Shown in pieces: positions 1-8,218 of a DNA stretch of 32,343 nt (within the stretch, counting starts at the first letter, position 1; every line of letters begins with the position of its first letter). The DNA is from Terriglobia bacterium. GTDB taxonomy: Bacteria; Acidobacteriota; Terriglobia; Terriglobales; Acidobacteriaceae. The position numbers were made by a program, and so were the translations under genes. The DNA lies in NCBI GenBank assembly GCA_020073525.1, contig JAIQFA010000063.1, forward strand, positions 1 through 32,343. Direction: 5' to 3'. A model generated the notes under the pieces. It worked only from the letters and a program-made list of their open reading frames with translations, did no database searches and had not been told where the DNA came from.

Positions 1-244
1 ATTCGTCGGCGACGCACCAAACCGTCCCGCCCACCATCGTAGCTCTCCAATAACAAATGAACCATTCGCGTCTCTGCACGAACGGATCACGTTTCGAGAT
101 GGTGGGACAGGCCATGTTGGGGTTGACACCTAGGCTGTAAATAGGCCCCGCCGCCATTTTTTCTGGAACTTCACTAACCAAAGCCTCGTACCCTCGTCTG
201 ACTACCTGGATCGATGTGTGTCCAGGTACTGGAGAACTGCCGCC

Positions 245-1048
245 ATGCGCAAAAATTCCCTGCCTTTGCTCTTTGCCGTAATTGCCTCCACTGCCTTCAC
301 AGCTTTCGCTCACGCGGACGATTGGTCGAAGACCTACGACCTGACCGCCAAGCCTGAGTTACGGGTCGAGACTCATGATGCCAATGTTCGCATCGAGGCT
401 TGGGATCAAAACAAGATTGAGGCGCACGTCACGACCCACGGTTGGCACATCGGCAACGGTGGTCTGGAAATCGCCGAACATCAGCAGGGGAATGCGGTCG
501 ATATTGAGTTGCGGCAGCCCCACCGTGCCCATTTCTCAATTGGAATCGAAACCCGTCGGACTGAATTGGAGATCCGCATGCCCCGGACTGCCAAAGTCAA
601 CGTCCACACCGGCGACGGCGACGTCTCAGTGAAAGGGGTGGAAGGCGAGTTGGTTTTCGCGACCGGCGACGGCAGGCTGGAACTCAAGGATGTCGATGGC
701 ACTCTGCGTGCCCACACCAGCGACGGTTCGGTCCACGTTTCGGGAAGGTTCGATGTTCTCGAATTGCGGACGAGCGACGGCCGGGTGGAAGTGGAAGCCC
801 GTCCCGGCTCGCAACTGCGCGAGGCTTGGGACGTGCGCAGCTCGGACGGCAGCGTGTCCCTCAGAATTCCCGGAGATCTGGCCGCCGACCTTGAGTTACA
901 CACCAGCGACGGCAGTATCACCACCAACATTCCCATCGTGGTCGAAGGCAGCTTTGGTCGTCACGACATACACGGCAAGATGAATGGCGGTGGCAACCGG
1001 TTGACCGTACACACCAGCGACGGTTCCGTAACGCTGGATAAGTTTTGA
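245..1048 (+). CDS. Exported DUF4097-type beta-helix repeat protein
   Basis: A 267-residue protein with an N-terminal signal peptide (basic MRKN, hydrophobic core, cleavage near AHA-DDW), so it is probably periplasmic or cell-surface. The mature part is built from a roughly 20-residue repeat marked by T/S-x-DG (HTGDGDV, ATGDGRL, HTSDGSV, RTSDGRV, RSSDGSV, HTSDGSI, HTSDGSV). This is typical of DUF4097/adhesin-like proteins, which are predicted to fold as a beta-solenoid. ATG 245 is preferred over an in-frame GTG at 218 because GGAG lies at 231-234 and the signal peptide then begins correctly. The M13 peptidase gene follows 37 nt downstream on the same strand, so the two may be cotranscribed. 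The molecular role is unknown; no catalytic motif is visible. Confidence 0.8.
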   Translation: MRKNSLPLLFAVIASTAFTAFAHADDWSKTYDLTAKPELRVETHDANVRIEAWDQNKIEAHVTTHGWHIGNGGLEIAEHQQGNAVDIELRQPHRAHFSIGIETRRTELEIRMPRTAKVNVHTGDGDVSVKGVEGELVFATGDGRLELKDVDGTLRAHTSDGSVHVSGRFDVLELRTSDGRVEVEARPGSQLREAWDVRSSDGSVSLRIPGDLAADLELHTSDGSITTNIPIVVEGSFGRHDIHGKMNGGGNRLTVHTSDGSVTLDKF

Positions 1049-1085
1049 ACGAAACGGTACTCTCAGAGTGCGATCTAAAGACCTT

Positions 1086-3122
1086 ATGAACTGGAAAATT
1101 CCCGCTCTCATTCTGGCGGCGCTTTCCGTCACCTTGCCTGCCTGCGCCCAACACACCTCATCTGAACCCGTGCTCGATGTTTCCGCAATGGATAGAACCG
1201 CTGATCCGTGCGTGGACTTCTATACGTACTCCTGCGGTGGGTGGATGAAGAACAATCCAATTCCGCCGGACCAGTCGAACTGGGGCACATATGGCAAGCT
1301 CGAAGACGAGAACCGGGCCCAGCTGAGGTCGATTCTGGAAGAAGCGTCGAAAGCAAACACCGCGCGGGATGCGGTGACGCAGAAGATCGGCGATTACTAC
1401 GCCTCGTGCATGGATGAGGCGGCGATTGAAAAGCTCGGAGCCAGACCGCTATTGCCGCAACTGGAGCGCATCTCGCACCTGAAGTCGAAACAAGATCTGG
1501 CGGATTATGCGGCGACCGCACAGTTCCCGCCCTCGCTCTATGGTGGAGGAACGTTGTTCGCGTTTCGCTCCAATCAGGACTTCAAGGACTCGACGCAGGT
1601 CATCGCCGAGGCCGATCAGGGCGGGCTCGGCCTTCCCGATCGTGATTACTATTTGAAGGACGATGCCAAGTCCGAGGAACTGCGCAAAGCCTACCTGGAG
1701 CACGTCGCAAAAATGTTCGAGTTGCTGGGCGACAAGCCAGCCGACGCGGCCACGGAAGCAGCGACTGTGATGCGCATCGAGACCGCGCTCGCCAAGGGCC
1801 AGATGACCCGTGTCGAACGGCGCGATCCGCCCAAGCTCTACCACAAGATGAGCGTGGAAGAACTACAAAAGCTGGCCCCATCGTTCGGTTGGAACACTTA
1901 TTTCACAAAAACCGGAGTAGGATCGCTCGGGACGTTGAATGTCGTGACGCCCGACTATTTTCACGTCATGAGTGAAGAAATCGAAAAAGAAAGCTTGGGC
2001 GACTGGAAAACGTATTTGCGATGGCATGCCGCGCACGATGCGGCCACCGGCCTTTCCGCTGCGTTCGTGAAAGAGAATTTCAATTTTTACGGCAAGACTC
2101 TCCGTGGGCAGCAAGAACTGCCGCCGCGCTGGAAGCGCTGCACGAACGACGTGGACAGCGACCTGGGAGAGGCGCTGGGCCAGGCTTATGTGGCGAAGTA
2201 CTTCAGTCCGGAGGCGAAGCAGGCAGCGCTGAAAGTTGTGAAAGAGGTCGAAACGGCCATGCAGAGCGAGATCCAGGCGTTGCCCTGGATGGGTGCGGCG
2301 ACCAAGGAACAGGCGCTCACCAAGCTGCGCACGATCGCCAACAAGATCGGCTATCCCGACACGTGGCGCGACTACAGCTCGCTGCAAATTATGCGCGGAG
2401 ACGAAATCGGCAACTCGCAGCGGGCGTCCTGGTTCGAGTTTCACCGCTGGCTCGCCAAGATCGGCAAGCCGGTCGACCGCAAGGAGTGGGGCATGACGCC
2501 GCCGACGGTCAATGCCTATTACGATCCGCAGAAAAACGACATCAACTTCCCAGCAGGAGTGCTGCAGCCGCCGCTGTTCAGCGCCCTTTCCGATGCCGCA
2601 CCCAACTACGGCGACACCGGCGCCACCATGGGCCATGAACTGACCCATGCCTTCGACGACGAGGGCAGCCAGTTCGACGCCCAAGGAAATCTGCGCAACT
2701 GGTGGACGGACGCCGACCGCAAGGAATTTGAACAGCGTGCCCAGTGCGTGGTGGACCAATATACCGGATACACCATTATCGATGACATCAAGGTCAACGG
2801 GAAACTGACGAACGGTGAGGATCTGGCGGATTTGGGCGGGACGCTGCTGGCGTATCTGGCCTGGAAAGAAGACACGAAGGATCAAAAGCTCGAGCCACTG
2901 GACGGCTTGACGCCCGAGCAGCGCTTCTTCGTTGCCTACGGCCAGAGCTGGTGTACGAACGAGCGCGAAGAAAATAAGCGGCTGCGAGCGACGGTGGATC
3001 CCCACTCGCCCGAGAAGTATCGGGCGAATGGCGTTGTAGCCAACATGACCGAATTTCGCGCCGCGTTCCACTGCAAACCCGGCCAGCCCATGGTGCGGGA
3101 GAACGCTTGTCGCGTGTGGTAG
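1086..3122 (+). CDS. M13 family zinc metallopeptidase (neprilysin/PepO-like)
   Basis: A 678-residue exported endopeptidase. The N-terminus is a signal peptide ending LPACAQ, which may be a lipobox with a non-standard Pro at -2, suggesting a lipoprotein or periplasmic enzyme. The N-terminal M13 domain starts with DPCVDFYTYSCGGW. The zinc site HELTH is at about residues 517-521. The third ligand is in GEDLADLGG (E578, with D582 of ExxxD). The chain ends in the family-typical CRVW. Length matches the family (about 670-700). M13 enzymes cleave short peptides; the substrate here is unknown. ATG 1086 is chosen over an in-frame GTG at 1068 because it puts the signal peptide at the start; no clear ribosome-binding site is present. 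It follows the DUF4097 gene closely. Confidence 0.93.
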   Translation: MNWKIPALILAALSVTLPACAQHTSSEPVLDVSAMDRTADPCVDFYTYSCGGWMKNNPIPPDQSNWGTYGKLEDENRAQLRSILEEASKANTARDAVTQKIGDYYASCMDEAAIEKLGARPLLPQLERISHLKSKQDLADYAATAQFPPSLYGGGTLFAFRSNQDFKDSTQVIAEADQGGLGLPDRDYYLKDDAKSEELRKAYLEHVAKMFELLGDKPADAATEAATVMRIETALAKGQMTRVERRDPPKLYHKMSVEELQKLAPSFGWNTYFTKTGVGSLGTLNVVTPDYFHVMSEEIEKESLGDWKTYLRWHAAHDAATGLSAAFVKENFNFYGKTLRGQQELPPRWKRCTNDVDSDLGEALGQAYVAKYFSPEAKQAALKVVKEVETAMQSEIQALPWMGAATKEQALTKLRTIANKIGYPDTWRDYSSLQIMRGDEIGNSQRASWFEFHRWLAKIGKPVDRKEWGMTPPTVNAYYDPQKNDINFPAGVLQPPLFSALSDAAPNYGDTGATMGHELTHAFDDEGSQFDAQGNLRNWWTDADRKEFEQRAQCVVDQYTGYTIIDDIKVNGKLTNGEDLADLGGTLLAYLAWKEDTKDQKLEPLDGLTPEQRFFVAYGQSWCTNEREENKRLRATVDPHSPEKYRANGVVANMTEFRAAFHCKPGQPMVRENACRVW

Positions 3123-3130
3123 GTTTTGCT

Positions 3131-3276
3131 TGTGTAGAGCGGACACTCTTGTCCGCTGCCTTTGACGTTGCTTCTGAGAATTAGGGAATCGCGATCAAAC
3201 AGCATTTCGAGATCAAATACAAATCAAGATCAACCCCAAAAGCAAAGGCGGCGGACAAGAGTGTCCGCCCTACACA
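3131..3276. repeat. Long inverted-repeat element with GCGGACA palindromes
   Basis: Two 34-nt arms (3131-3164 and 3243-3276) are inverted copies differing at only 2 positions. Each arm contains its own palindrome, GCGGACA-CTCT-TGTCCGC or its complement. The whole can fold as a 146-nt hairpin. It sits between two convergent genes, so it may also end transcription from both sides. It has no coding capacity and resembles a paired REP/MITE unit. Confidence 0.8.
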
Positions 3277-3287
3277 ATCGGGAAACT

Positions 3288-3944
3288 CTAGCCGCGCTCG
3301 AAAGCGTGCTTTTCTTCCAGTTGCTGACGCGCCGCTGTCATCTCCGATTCGAAGCGGTCTTGCTGATCCATCAGCGCGGGCAGCGCGGTAGCGTAGCGCC
3401 GGGCCATGGTGAAAAGTCCCTGCTTCGCCAATCCGGCTGCGATTTCGGCGATGTGATCGGTGGAGGTATCGAGGTAGAGAGCCTCGGTCGGATCGCCCAA
3501 CCATACATCTCCGCCTACCAGACGTGTCTGCCAGTAAACTTTGCGCTCAACCATGCGCGCGATTTCTTCGTCGCTGGCCTTGCCGAAAACCCATTTGTTG
3601 AGCTTGAAGCTGTAGTGGCGGCTGGAAAACGGCAGCGGCACCAGTTTGCCGGATTTCACAAACTCTATCTGCTTGTGGTCGACTTCCTTGCGCAGAGCAT
3701 TGATGATCGGACCTTCCGTGTCTTTTGCTTCCAGCGAAGGCAGCACCTCCCGCAGCGTGGCCGAAAGATTCACGGCCACGAGTGCGCGCAGGCCCTCGGA
3801 ATTTTCCAGTGTGATCACGGTATGCAGTACGTCAAAGTCTGCGCCGGAAGTGGCATGCCGGAAAGGCCATTCCACCTTAAAGCTTAATGGAAGGCCAGTG
3901 CGGGTCACGTAGATGCTTTTCATTGTGGGAGTCGAGGTGCTCAT
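3288..3944 (-). CDS. Conserved-looking hypothetical protein
   Basis: A 218-residue soluble protein that I do not recognise. It has no signal peptide or membrane segment. The N-terminal half looks like a beta-rich domain (KSIYVTRTGLPLSFKVEWPF) and the C-terminal part is helical and charged, ending in a probable coiled coil. Three in-frame ATGs (3965, 3944, 3923) are possible and none has a good ribosome-binding site. A TAAAAT box at 3974-3969 abuts ATG 3965, which makes 3944 a reasonable choice, but this is uncertain. The reading frame is long, and codon use looks like its neighbours. It converges on the M13 gene and is flanked by repeats on both sides. Confidence 0.65.
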   Translation of the reverse strand: MSTSTPTMKSIYVTRTGLPLSFKVEWPFRHATSGADFDVLHTVITLENSEGLRALVAVNLSATLREVLPSLEAKDTEGPIINALRKEVDHKQIEFVKSGKLVPLPFSSRHYSFKLNKWVFGKASDEEIARMVERKVYWQTRLVGGDVWLGDPTEALYLDTSTDHIAEIAAGLAKQGLFTMARRYATALPALMDQQDRFESEMTAARQQLEEKHAFERG

Positions 3945-3987
3945 AGTTGATGAAACGGCTATCATTTTATTTTAACCTGAAAGATTT

Positions 3988-4047
3988 GTAGAGACGGGGC
4001 TTGCCACGTTTCCCCGCTGCCAGAGACGCGACAAGGCGCGTCTCTAC
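3988..4047. repeat. Palindromic intergenic element (GTAGAGACG family)
   Basis: GTAGAGACG at 3988-3996 is answered by CGTCTCTAC at 4039-4047, with internal GGGGC and ACGCG tracts typical of the other palindromes in this window. It fills the gap between two minus-strand genes. Confidence 0.65.
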
Positions 4048-4053
4048 GGGAAA

Positions 4054-5295
4054 TCAGATGCGCCACAACTGGAGCAGATTCCAGACGGCGGAGGCGCACA
4101 ACAATCCGCACAGTCCAGCCGTTACCAGCAGGCTCTGTTGAGTTTCCAGCAGATCGGCAAATATTCCGCTGACGAACACGAACAGGAAAACGATCATCGT
4201 CAGATGGAATCCTTGTCCCGGAAAATCGGGAGCGCCCAGGGCCAAAACGAGCAACAGTGCCGCAATCAGGAGCGGTGCGCTGTTGCCGAAATAGCGGCTG
4301 CGCTTCCATCCCAGGTATGTGATCAGCGCCACCGGCAGGGCCAGCATCAAGGCGGGACTGCTGAAGCGGATCGTTTGCCAAGCATTGCGGTATGAAATAG
4401 ACGCGCCAAACGCCGCCGGCTCGAAGTCTAGCCAGCGCGCGTGCAACATTCCTTGCCAGAACAACGAAGGCTCGAAAGAGTAGGCAGCGAAAAAAAGCAC
4501 CAGAGCGACGGCCACCGCAGTGGTCCAGATCGCCAGCACGGCGCGTGGCCGGACTGGCGCCACCCAGAACATGAGCGGCAAAATCACCACCGCCAGCACT
4601 CCCAGTGAAAACTGGTTGCCCGCCGCCAGTGCCAGAGACAACCCCAGCAGCAGAATTCGTCGCCAGTTCCAGACCACAACTTCGCGTGGGGCGTAGAGCG
4701 TGTGCGCCACGGCGATGGCGGTGAACACGGTGCCAAACGCGCCCCACACAGCGCCCATTTCTCCTAGACTCCGTTCTCCTGCCACATTCACGATCATGGC
4801 CGGCGAGAAGCAGTACAGAGCGAGCGCGATGTATCCGCCAGCGTTGCCGTAAAGACGGCGCGCGACATACCAGAGCGAGGCTCCCAGCATGAAGCCGAAG
4901 AACAGGGAAGGGGTCGCAGCCACCAACGGCTCGAGTGACTCCGGCAACCACGCGCCAGGGCGCACCAGAAGCGGCGCCGCGGCGACAAGGTAGTAGAGAG
5001 GCGAGCGGTCCTGATCGTACCCGTCGCGCACGCGGAGATGGCCGGACCGTCCTGCAGAGGGCACACCAGTGGCGGCTTCCGAACGCAGCGATTCGGGAGT
5101 TCCCGCAATAGCCCCACCCTTCCATTGTTCGAGACCCTGGTAGATGCGCAGAGCCTGGTCGGAGTCCGGGACCGAGGCATGCAACGTTTGCACCCTGACC
5201 AGCCACACGCACTGCAAAAGGTAGACCAGGAGCAGCGCTGCTGCGGCAAATTGTGGGGCGCGGAAAGCGTCGGAATGAAGAATGCGTCGCAACAT
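4054..5295 (-). CDS. Polytopic membrane protein, possible GT-C glycosyltransferase
   Basis: A 413-residue integral membrane protein with about 9-10 hydrophobic segments. The first is at residues 16-34. A soluble loop of about 65 residues follows, with PDSDQALRIYQGLEQW and YDQDRSPLYYLVAA. This layout, with acidic residues in the first external loop after helix 1, recalls GT-C (ArnT/Pmt-like) lipid-linked sugar transferases, but I cannot identify a specific family. A longer frame on the same strand (3962-5353) is rejected because it lacks membrane character. The start ATG 5295 lies 32 nt from the divergent CPBP gene, so the two promoters must overlap. No clear ribosome-binding site is visible. 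Confidence 0.75.
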   Translation of the reverse strand: MLRRILHSDAFRAPQFAAAALLLVYLLQCVWLVRVQTLHASVPDSDQALRIYQGLEQWKGGAIAGTPESLRSEAATGVPSAGRSGHLRVRDGYDQDRSPLYYLVAAAPLLVRPGAWLPESLEPLVAATPSLFFGFMLGASLWYVARRLYGNAGGYIALALYCFSPAMIVNVAGERSLGEMGAVWGAFGTVFTAIAVAHTLYAPREVVVWNWRRILLLGLSLALAAGNQFSLGVLAVVILPLMFWVAPVRPRAVLAIWTTAVAVALVLFFAAYSFEPSLFWQGMLHARWLDFEPAAFGASISYRNAWQTIRFSSPALMLALPVALITYLGWKRSRYFGNSAPLLIAALLLVLALGAPDFPGQGFHLTMIVFLFVFVSGIFADLLETQQSLLVTAGLCGLLCASAVWNLLQLWRI

Positions 5296-5327
5296 TGACG
5301 TAACAGAGCGGGACCGAGTGTTTTACC

Positions 5328-6377
5328 ATGTCCGGGACGATGATGGATAACAAACCGTTGTCCCCTTCTCTCCCGGCGCCGGATCCGCTCCTTCCCGTGG
5401 ATGACGCAAACTTGCCTGCGCCTTCGCTTCCCTCTTCGTCCTTGCCGTCATCCCTGCCGACGACCGGTGCTGACCGCGAGTCTCCACTACGCGATGTTTT
5501 TCTCGGCCCTGATGGAATTTATCCCGGCACGCGCTGGTTGATCTACCTGGGCATGGGATGGATCATCTACCAGATGGAAGGTTGGCTGCTGCTTTCGTTA
5601 CGTTCATCTCTGGGCGCGCTCTGGTGGAGCCTGGTCGTCGAAGGCAGCCGGATGCTGGCGGCGATCCTGCCGGCTGTAGTGATGGCTCGGATTGAGGGTC
5701 GGCCCTTCGGCGACTTCGGACTGCCCGCGCGCCGGGCCTTTGGACGAAATTTCTGGGTGGGAGCGTTGTGGGGGATCGTGTCCCTGAGCGTCCTGATGCT
5801 GACGTTGCGCGGGACCGGCGCGTTTGAGTTCGGCTCGCTGGCTTTGCACGGCATACGCATCTGGAAATTTGCCGCGTACTATGCGGTGCTCTTTCTGCTC
5901 ACGGGATTTTTCGAAGATTTCCTGATGCGCGGCTACTCGCAATGGGTGCTCTCGCAAGGGATGGATTTCTGGCCGGCGGCCGCGCTTCTGTCGTTTGCGT
6001 TCGGATACATCCACAGCGGCAATTCCGGCGAAGCGATGACCGGACTGATCGCGGCCGGATTGATTGGCTTCTTTCTATGCCTGACGTTGCGCCGGACCGG
6101 AACTCTATGGTGGGCGGTTGGCTTTCACATGGCATGGGATTGGGGCGAAAGCTATCTCTACTCCGTTCCCGACAGCGGGACGCTTCTACCCGGCCACTTG
6201 CTCAACTCCAGTTTGCACGGACCCGATTGGCTGGCTGGTGGTTCGGTTGGACCGGAAGGAAGCTACCTCGTTTTCGCCGTGATCGGAATGCTATGGGTCG
6301 TGTTTGACCGGGTGTATCCAAATGTGAAGTACGGAGTGTGTGGGGACGGGGCTTCGCCCCGTCCAAGTGGGGCGTAG
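5328..6377 (+). CDS. CPBP family intramembrane glutamic protease
   Basis: A 349-residue membrane protein. Residues 1-50 are Pro/Ser-rich and probably cytoplasmic; several membrane helices follow. The CPBP (CAAX protease/bacteriocin-processing, Abi) motifs are visible: FFEDFLMRG (E196, D197, R201), FGYIHSGN (H229, N232) and GFHMAWDWGE (H267, D271). The first motif is ED-xxx-R instead of the usual EE-xxx-R. The family cleaves substrates inside the membrane; the target is unknown. The start could be 5328 or ATG 5340; no strong ribosome-binding site is present. The last 14 or so residues (VCGDGASPRPSGA) are encoded by a palindromic repeat that also supplies the stop codon. Confidence 0.85.
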   Translation: MSGTMMDNKPLSPSLPAPDPLLPVDDANLPAPSLPSSSLPSSLPTTGADRESPLRDVFLGPDGIYPGTRWLIYLGMGWIIYQMEGWLLLSLRSSLGALWWSLVVEGSRMLAAILPAVVMARIEGRPFGDFGLPARRAFGRNFWVGALWGIVSLSVLMLTLRGTGAFEFGSLALHGIRIWKFAAYYAVLFLLTGFFEDFLMRGYSQWVLSQGMDFWPAAALLSFAFGYIHSGNSGEAMTGLIAAGLIGFFLCLTLRRTGTLWWAVGFHMAWDWGESYLYSVPDSGTLLPGHLLNSSLHGPDWLAGGSVGPEGSYLVFAVIGMLWVVFDRVYPNVKYGVCGDGASPRPSGA

Positions 6378-6391
6378 CCCCGCTTCCACAC
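6336..6391. repeat. Double palindrome overlapping the CPBP gene end
   Basis: Two hairpins lie in tandem: GACGGGGC-TTC-GCCCCGTC and GTGGGGC-GTA-GCCCCGC, flanked by GTGTGG and CCACAC. The first 42 nt are inside the CPBP reading frame. It lies between convergent genes and could act as a bidirectional terminator, though no T-run follows. Confidence 0.8.
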
Positions 6392-6406
6392 AGTGAGAGT
6401 CATCCC

Positions 6407-7891
6407 CTACCACGAATAATGCACCGTGTAAGTCACGATTTGCTCGCCGTTGGCAGCGACTTCGACCGGAAATTCGATGGTCTGCGCGTCGCGCTTCTTT
6501 GACTGGTGCGATTGGTCGGTAAGTTTCCAGTTGTTCCAGCGATAGAGGTGTTCCACCACGCGCACGTTCGCCGCGTCCTTCTTGTGGTTACGCACGCGGA
6601 TCTCAAACGTCTCGTCCATCCAGTGCTGATTGGACTCGACGTGAAAGTTGGTGCGCTTGCGTTCGCCCACGATGTCGAAGGCGTTGCCGGTGTAGACGCG
6701 GATCATTTCGTCTTTGGGTGTGTGGTCGATAGTGTTCTCGCCGACAAATTGCAGGCTGCCGTCGGTGTCGCGGCGGTAGAAACGCAAGCGTCCCTTGGGC
6801 AGCGCCATGCCGAGATGATTGGCTTCGGAGTTCTTCAGTTCCTGCATCACCCAGACCTTCGGGTTTGAAGCCGTGCCATATCCAGGCTCGTTGCGGATCT
6901 GCTCGGGCGAGTAGTAGCCGTATTGCTCGACCTGCGCGCCATCGTAGATGTAGAGCCGTTGCGACTGGATGCCGGTCGAGCGCACGAATTCGACTTGCTT
7001 GGTTTCGTTGTCGTGCAGCGTGGCAGGACGTTCGAGCGTGTAGAGGTGAAATTCGTCGAATGACTTTTCGCTGACGACTGGCGCCGAGGCGGCCATGTCC
7101 GCTGCTTTTTCGGCGCGATACATGCGGCCAGAGAGGCGCTGGTCCTGAAGCTTACTGACATCGCCGGCGAGCAACTTGATGCGCGCCTTCTCGAAAGTTT
7201 TCCCGCTGTGGTTTTGCATGGTGATCCATCCGACGAGGTCGAGCGAGTTCATGCTGGAATTCTTTGCGCCGTCGGAAACCACGAGGTTGTAGTCTGACTG
7301 CCAGGTCATTCCTCCAGAGACGTAGGAAATTTCAGCCTCGGAGTGGCCAGCCTGCGTGGTCGCCAATTGCCAGGTCAGCGTGGGCTTGAGGATGGAATCG
7401 TCGCTGAGCGCCGGAAACAGCGGCTGCCCCGGCAATCCGAATTGCAACACGCCATTGACCTGGATGATGGGCTGCGGCGCAACTCCCTGCGGATATCCGT
7501 TAATGTAAGTGACGCCAGACGCGTAGCCGCTGCGAATGATCTTTCCGGGGAAAGTTAGGAACTTGTCGCCGCGCTGCACCTGGAAATCAATCGTCTTGCC
7601 CTCGTAAAACGAGAGCAGCAGTTCCTGAGAGATGGGGTCGGCGCGGTAACTCTGTTCGAGGATTTGCAGCGGACGTCCGGTAAGGTCGCGCAGGATGACG
7701 GAATCGGGTTCAAGGTGGGCAGTGACTCCCGCAAACTCAACATGGTTGGCGCCCGTTTTCAACTCCAGCGTCAAGTGATCGCGCGCAACAAAGAAATTCT
7801 GGTTGTAAATTGTGAGTGACGGCGCAGAGTCCTGCGCGGCGGCGAAAAGCGTAAGGCTCAGACTAAATAGCGCGGCGAGAAGTTTCTTCAT
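6407..7891 (-). CDS. Exported DUF4139 domain protein
   Basis: A 494-residue protein with a clear signal peptide (MKKLLAALFSLSLTLFAAA, cleavage before QDS). It has the mucoidy-inhibitor-like DUF4139 arrangement: an N-terminal beta domain (residues about 25-170) and a C-terminal beta-rich DUF4139 domain with WQSDYNLVV, GWITMQNHSGKTFEKARIKLLAGD and a closing EQIVTYTVHYSW. The true start is ATG 7891: AAAAGGGGAT lies just upstream and the signal peptide begins there. An upstream in-frame extension to 8209 only translates repeats. Function is unknown; probably periplasmic. It converges with the CPBP gene. Confidence 0.88.
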   Translation of the reverse strand: MKKLLAALFSLSLTLFAAAQDSAPSLTIYNQNFFVARDHLTLELKTGANHVEFAGVTAHLEPDSVILRDLTGRPLQILEQSYRADPISQELLLSFYEGKTIDFQVQRGDKFLTFPGKIIRSGYASGVTYINGYPQGVAPQPIIQVNGVLQFGLPGQPLFPALSDDSILKPTLTWQLATTQAGHSEAEISYVSGGMTWQSDYNLVVSDGAKNSSMNSLDLVGWITMQNHSGKTFEKARIKLLAGDVSKLQDQRLSGRMYRAEKAADMAASAPVVSEKSFDEFHLYTLERPATLHDNETKQVEFVRSTGIQSQRLYIYDGAQVEQYGYYSPEQIRNEPGYGTASNPKVWVMQELKNSEANHLGMALPKGRLRFYRRDTDGSLQFVGENTIDHTPKDEMIRVYTGNAFDIVGERKRTNFHVESNQHWMDETFEIRVRNHKKDAANVRVVEHLYRWNNWKLTDQSHQSKKRDAQTIEFPVEVAANGEQIVTYTVHYSW

Positions 7892-7953
7892 ATCCCCTTT
7901 TCCTGTGGTCGGTGTAGCGATGGCCGGGGGAAGCCGCCGCTTCTCTTTCGTAG

Positions 7954-7973
7954 AGACGCGGCTTGCCGCGTCT
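7954..7973. repeat. Perfect palindrome AGACGCGGC-TT-GCCGCGTCT
   Basis: A 9-bp perfect stem with a 2-nt loop lies in the 327-nt gap 7892-8218 between gyrB and the DUF4139 gene. The rest of this gap holds two further palindromes and no gene. Confidence 0.8.
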
Positions 7974-8113
7974 TGTAGAGAGAACGGGGATGGGGGAAGA
8001 ACTTGCATTGAGCAATGATCAACGGAGAGAACCCAGAGGCACGGAGGTAATTCGGGGTAACCACCAGGCCGCGAAGCAGCGGAAGAGGAAGGCTCGGAGC
8101 GTGAGCCCCGAGG

Positions 8114-8158
8114 AAAGCGTCGCCCCACCTGATCGAGTCCCGTCAGGGGCGACACTTT
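8114..8158. repeat. Inverted repeat AAAGcGTCGCCCC / GGGGCGACaCTTT
   Basis: Arms 8114-8126 and 8146-8158 are inverted copies with one mismatch around a 19-nt centre. A neighbouring palindrome-like stretch (GGCTCGGAGCGTGAGCCCCGAG) precedes it at about 8091-8112. Confidence 0.65.
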
Positions 8159-8185
8159 CAGATCTGCCAGGCTTTGCTCGGCATG

Positions 8186-8204
8186 GACGGGGCAAAGCCC
8201 CGTC
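8186..8204. repeat. Palindrome GACGGGGC-AAA-GCCCCGTC after gyrB
   Basis: A perfect 8-bp stem with a 3-nt loop lies 14 nt beyond the gyrB stop codon on the minus strand. It belongs to the same GGGGC/GCCCC family found elsewhere in the window and may help end gyrB transcription. Confidence 0.8.
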
Positions 8205-8218
8205 GCCACACGAACGGA

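Noticed and set aside
123..128. TTGACA upstream of the first gene as a promoter
   Set aside because: No acceptable -10 hexamer occurs 16-18 nt downstream.
1..217. Possible gene or RNA at the window start
   Set aside because: No frame of useful length, tRNA or structured RNA could be recognised.
1863..3146. 427-residue open frame on the minus strand opposite the M13 peptidase
   Set aside because: Antisense shadow of a strongly conserved gene in GC-rich DNA; its composition is atypical and no family motif is present.
3962..5353. 463-residue frame overlapping the membrane protein on the same strand
   Set aside because: Arg/Gly/Ala-rich frameshifted reading without membrane segments; the 413-residue frame has proper helices.
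7892..8209. N-terminal extension of the DUF4139 gene
   Set aside because: It translates palindromic repeats; the ribosome-binding site and signal peptide place the start at 7891.
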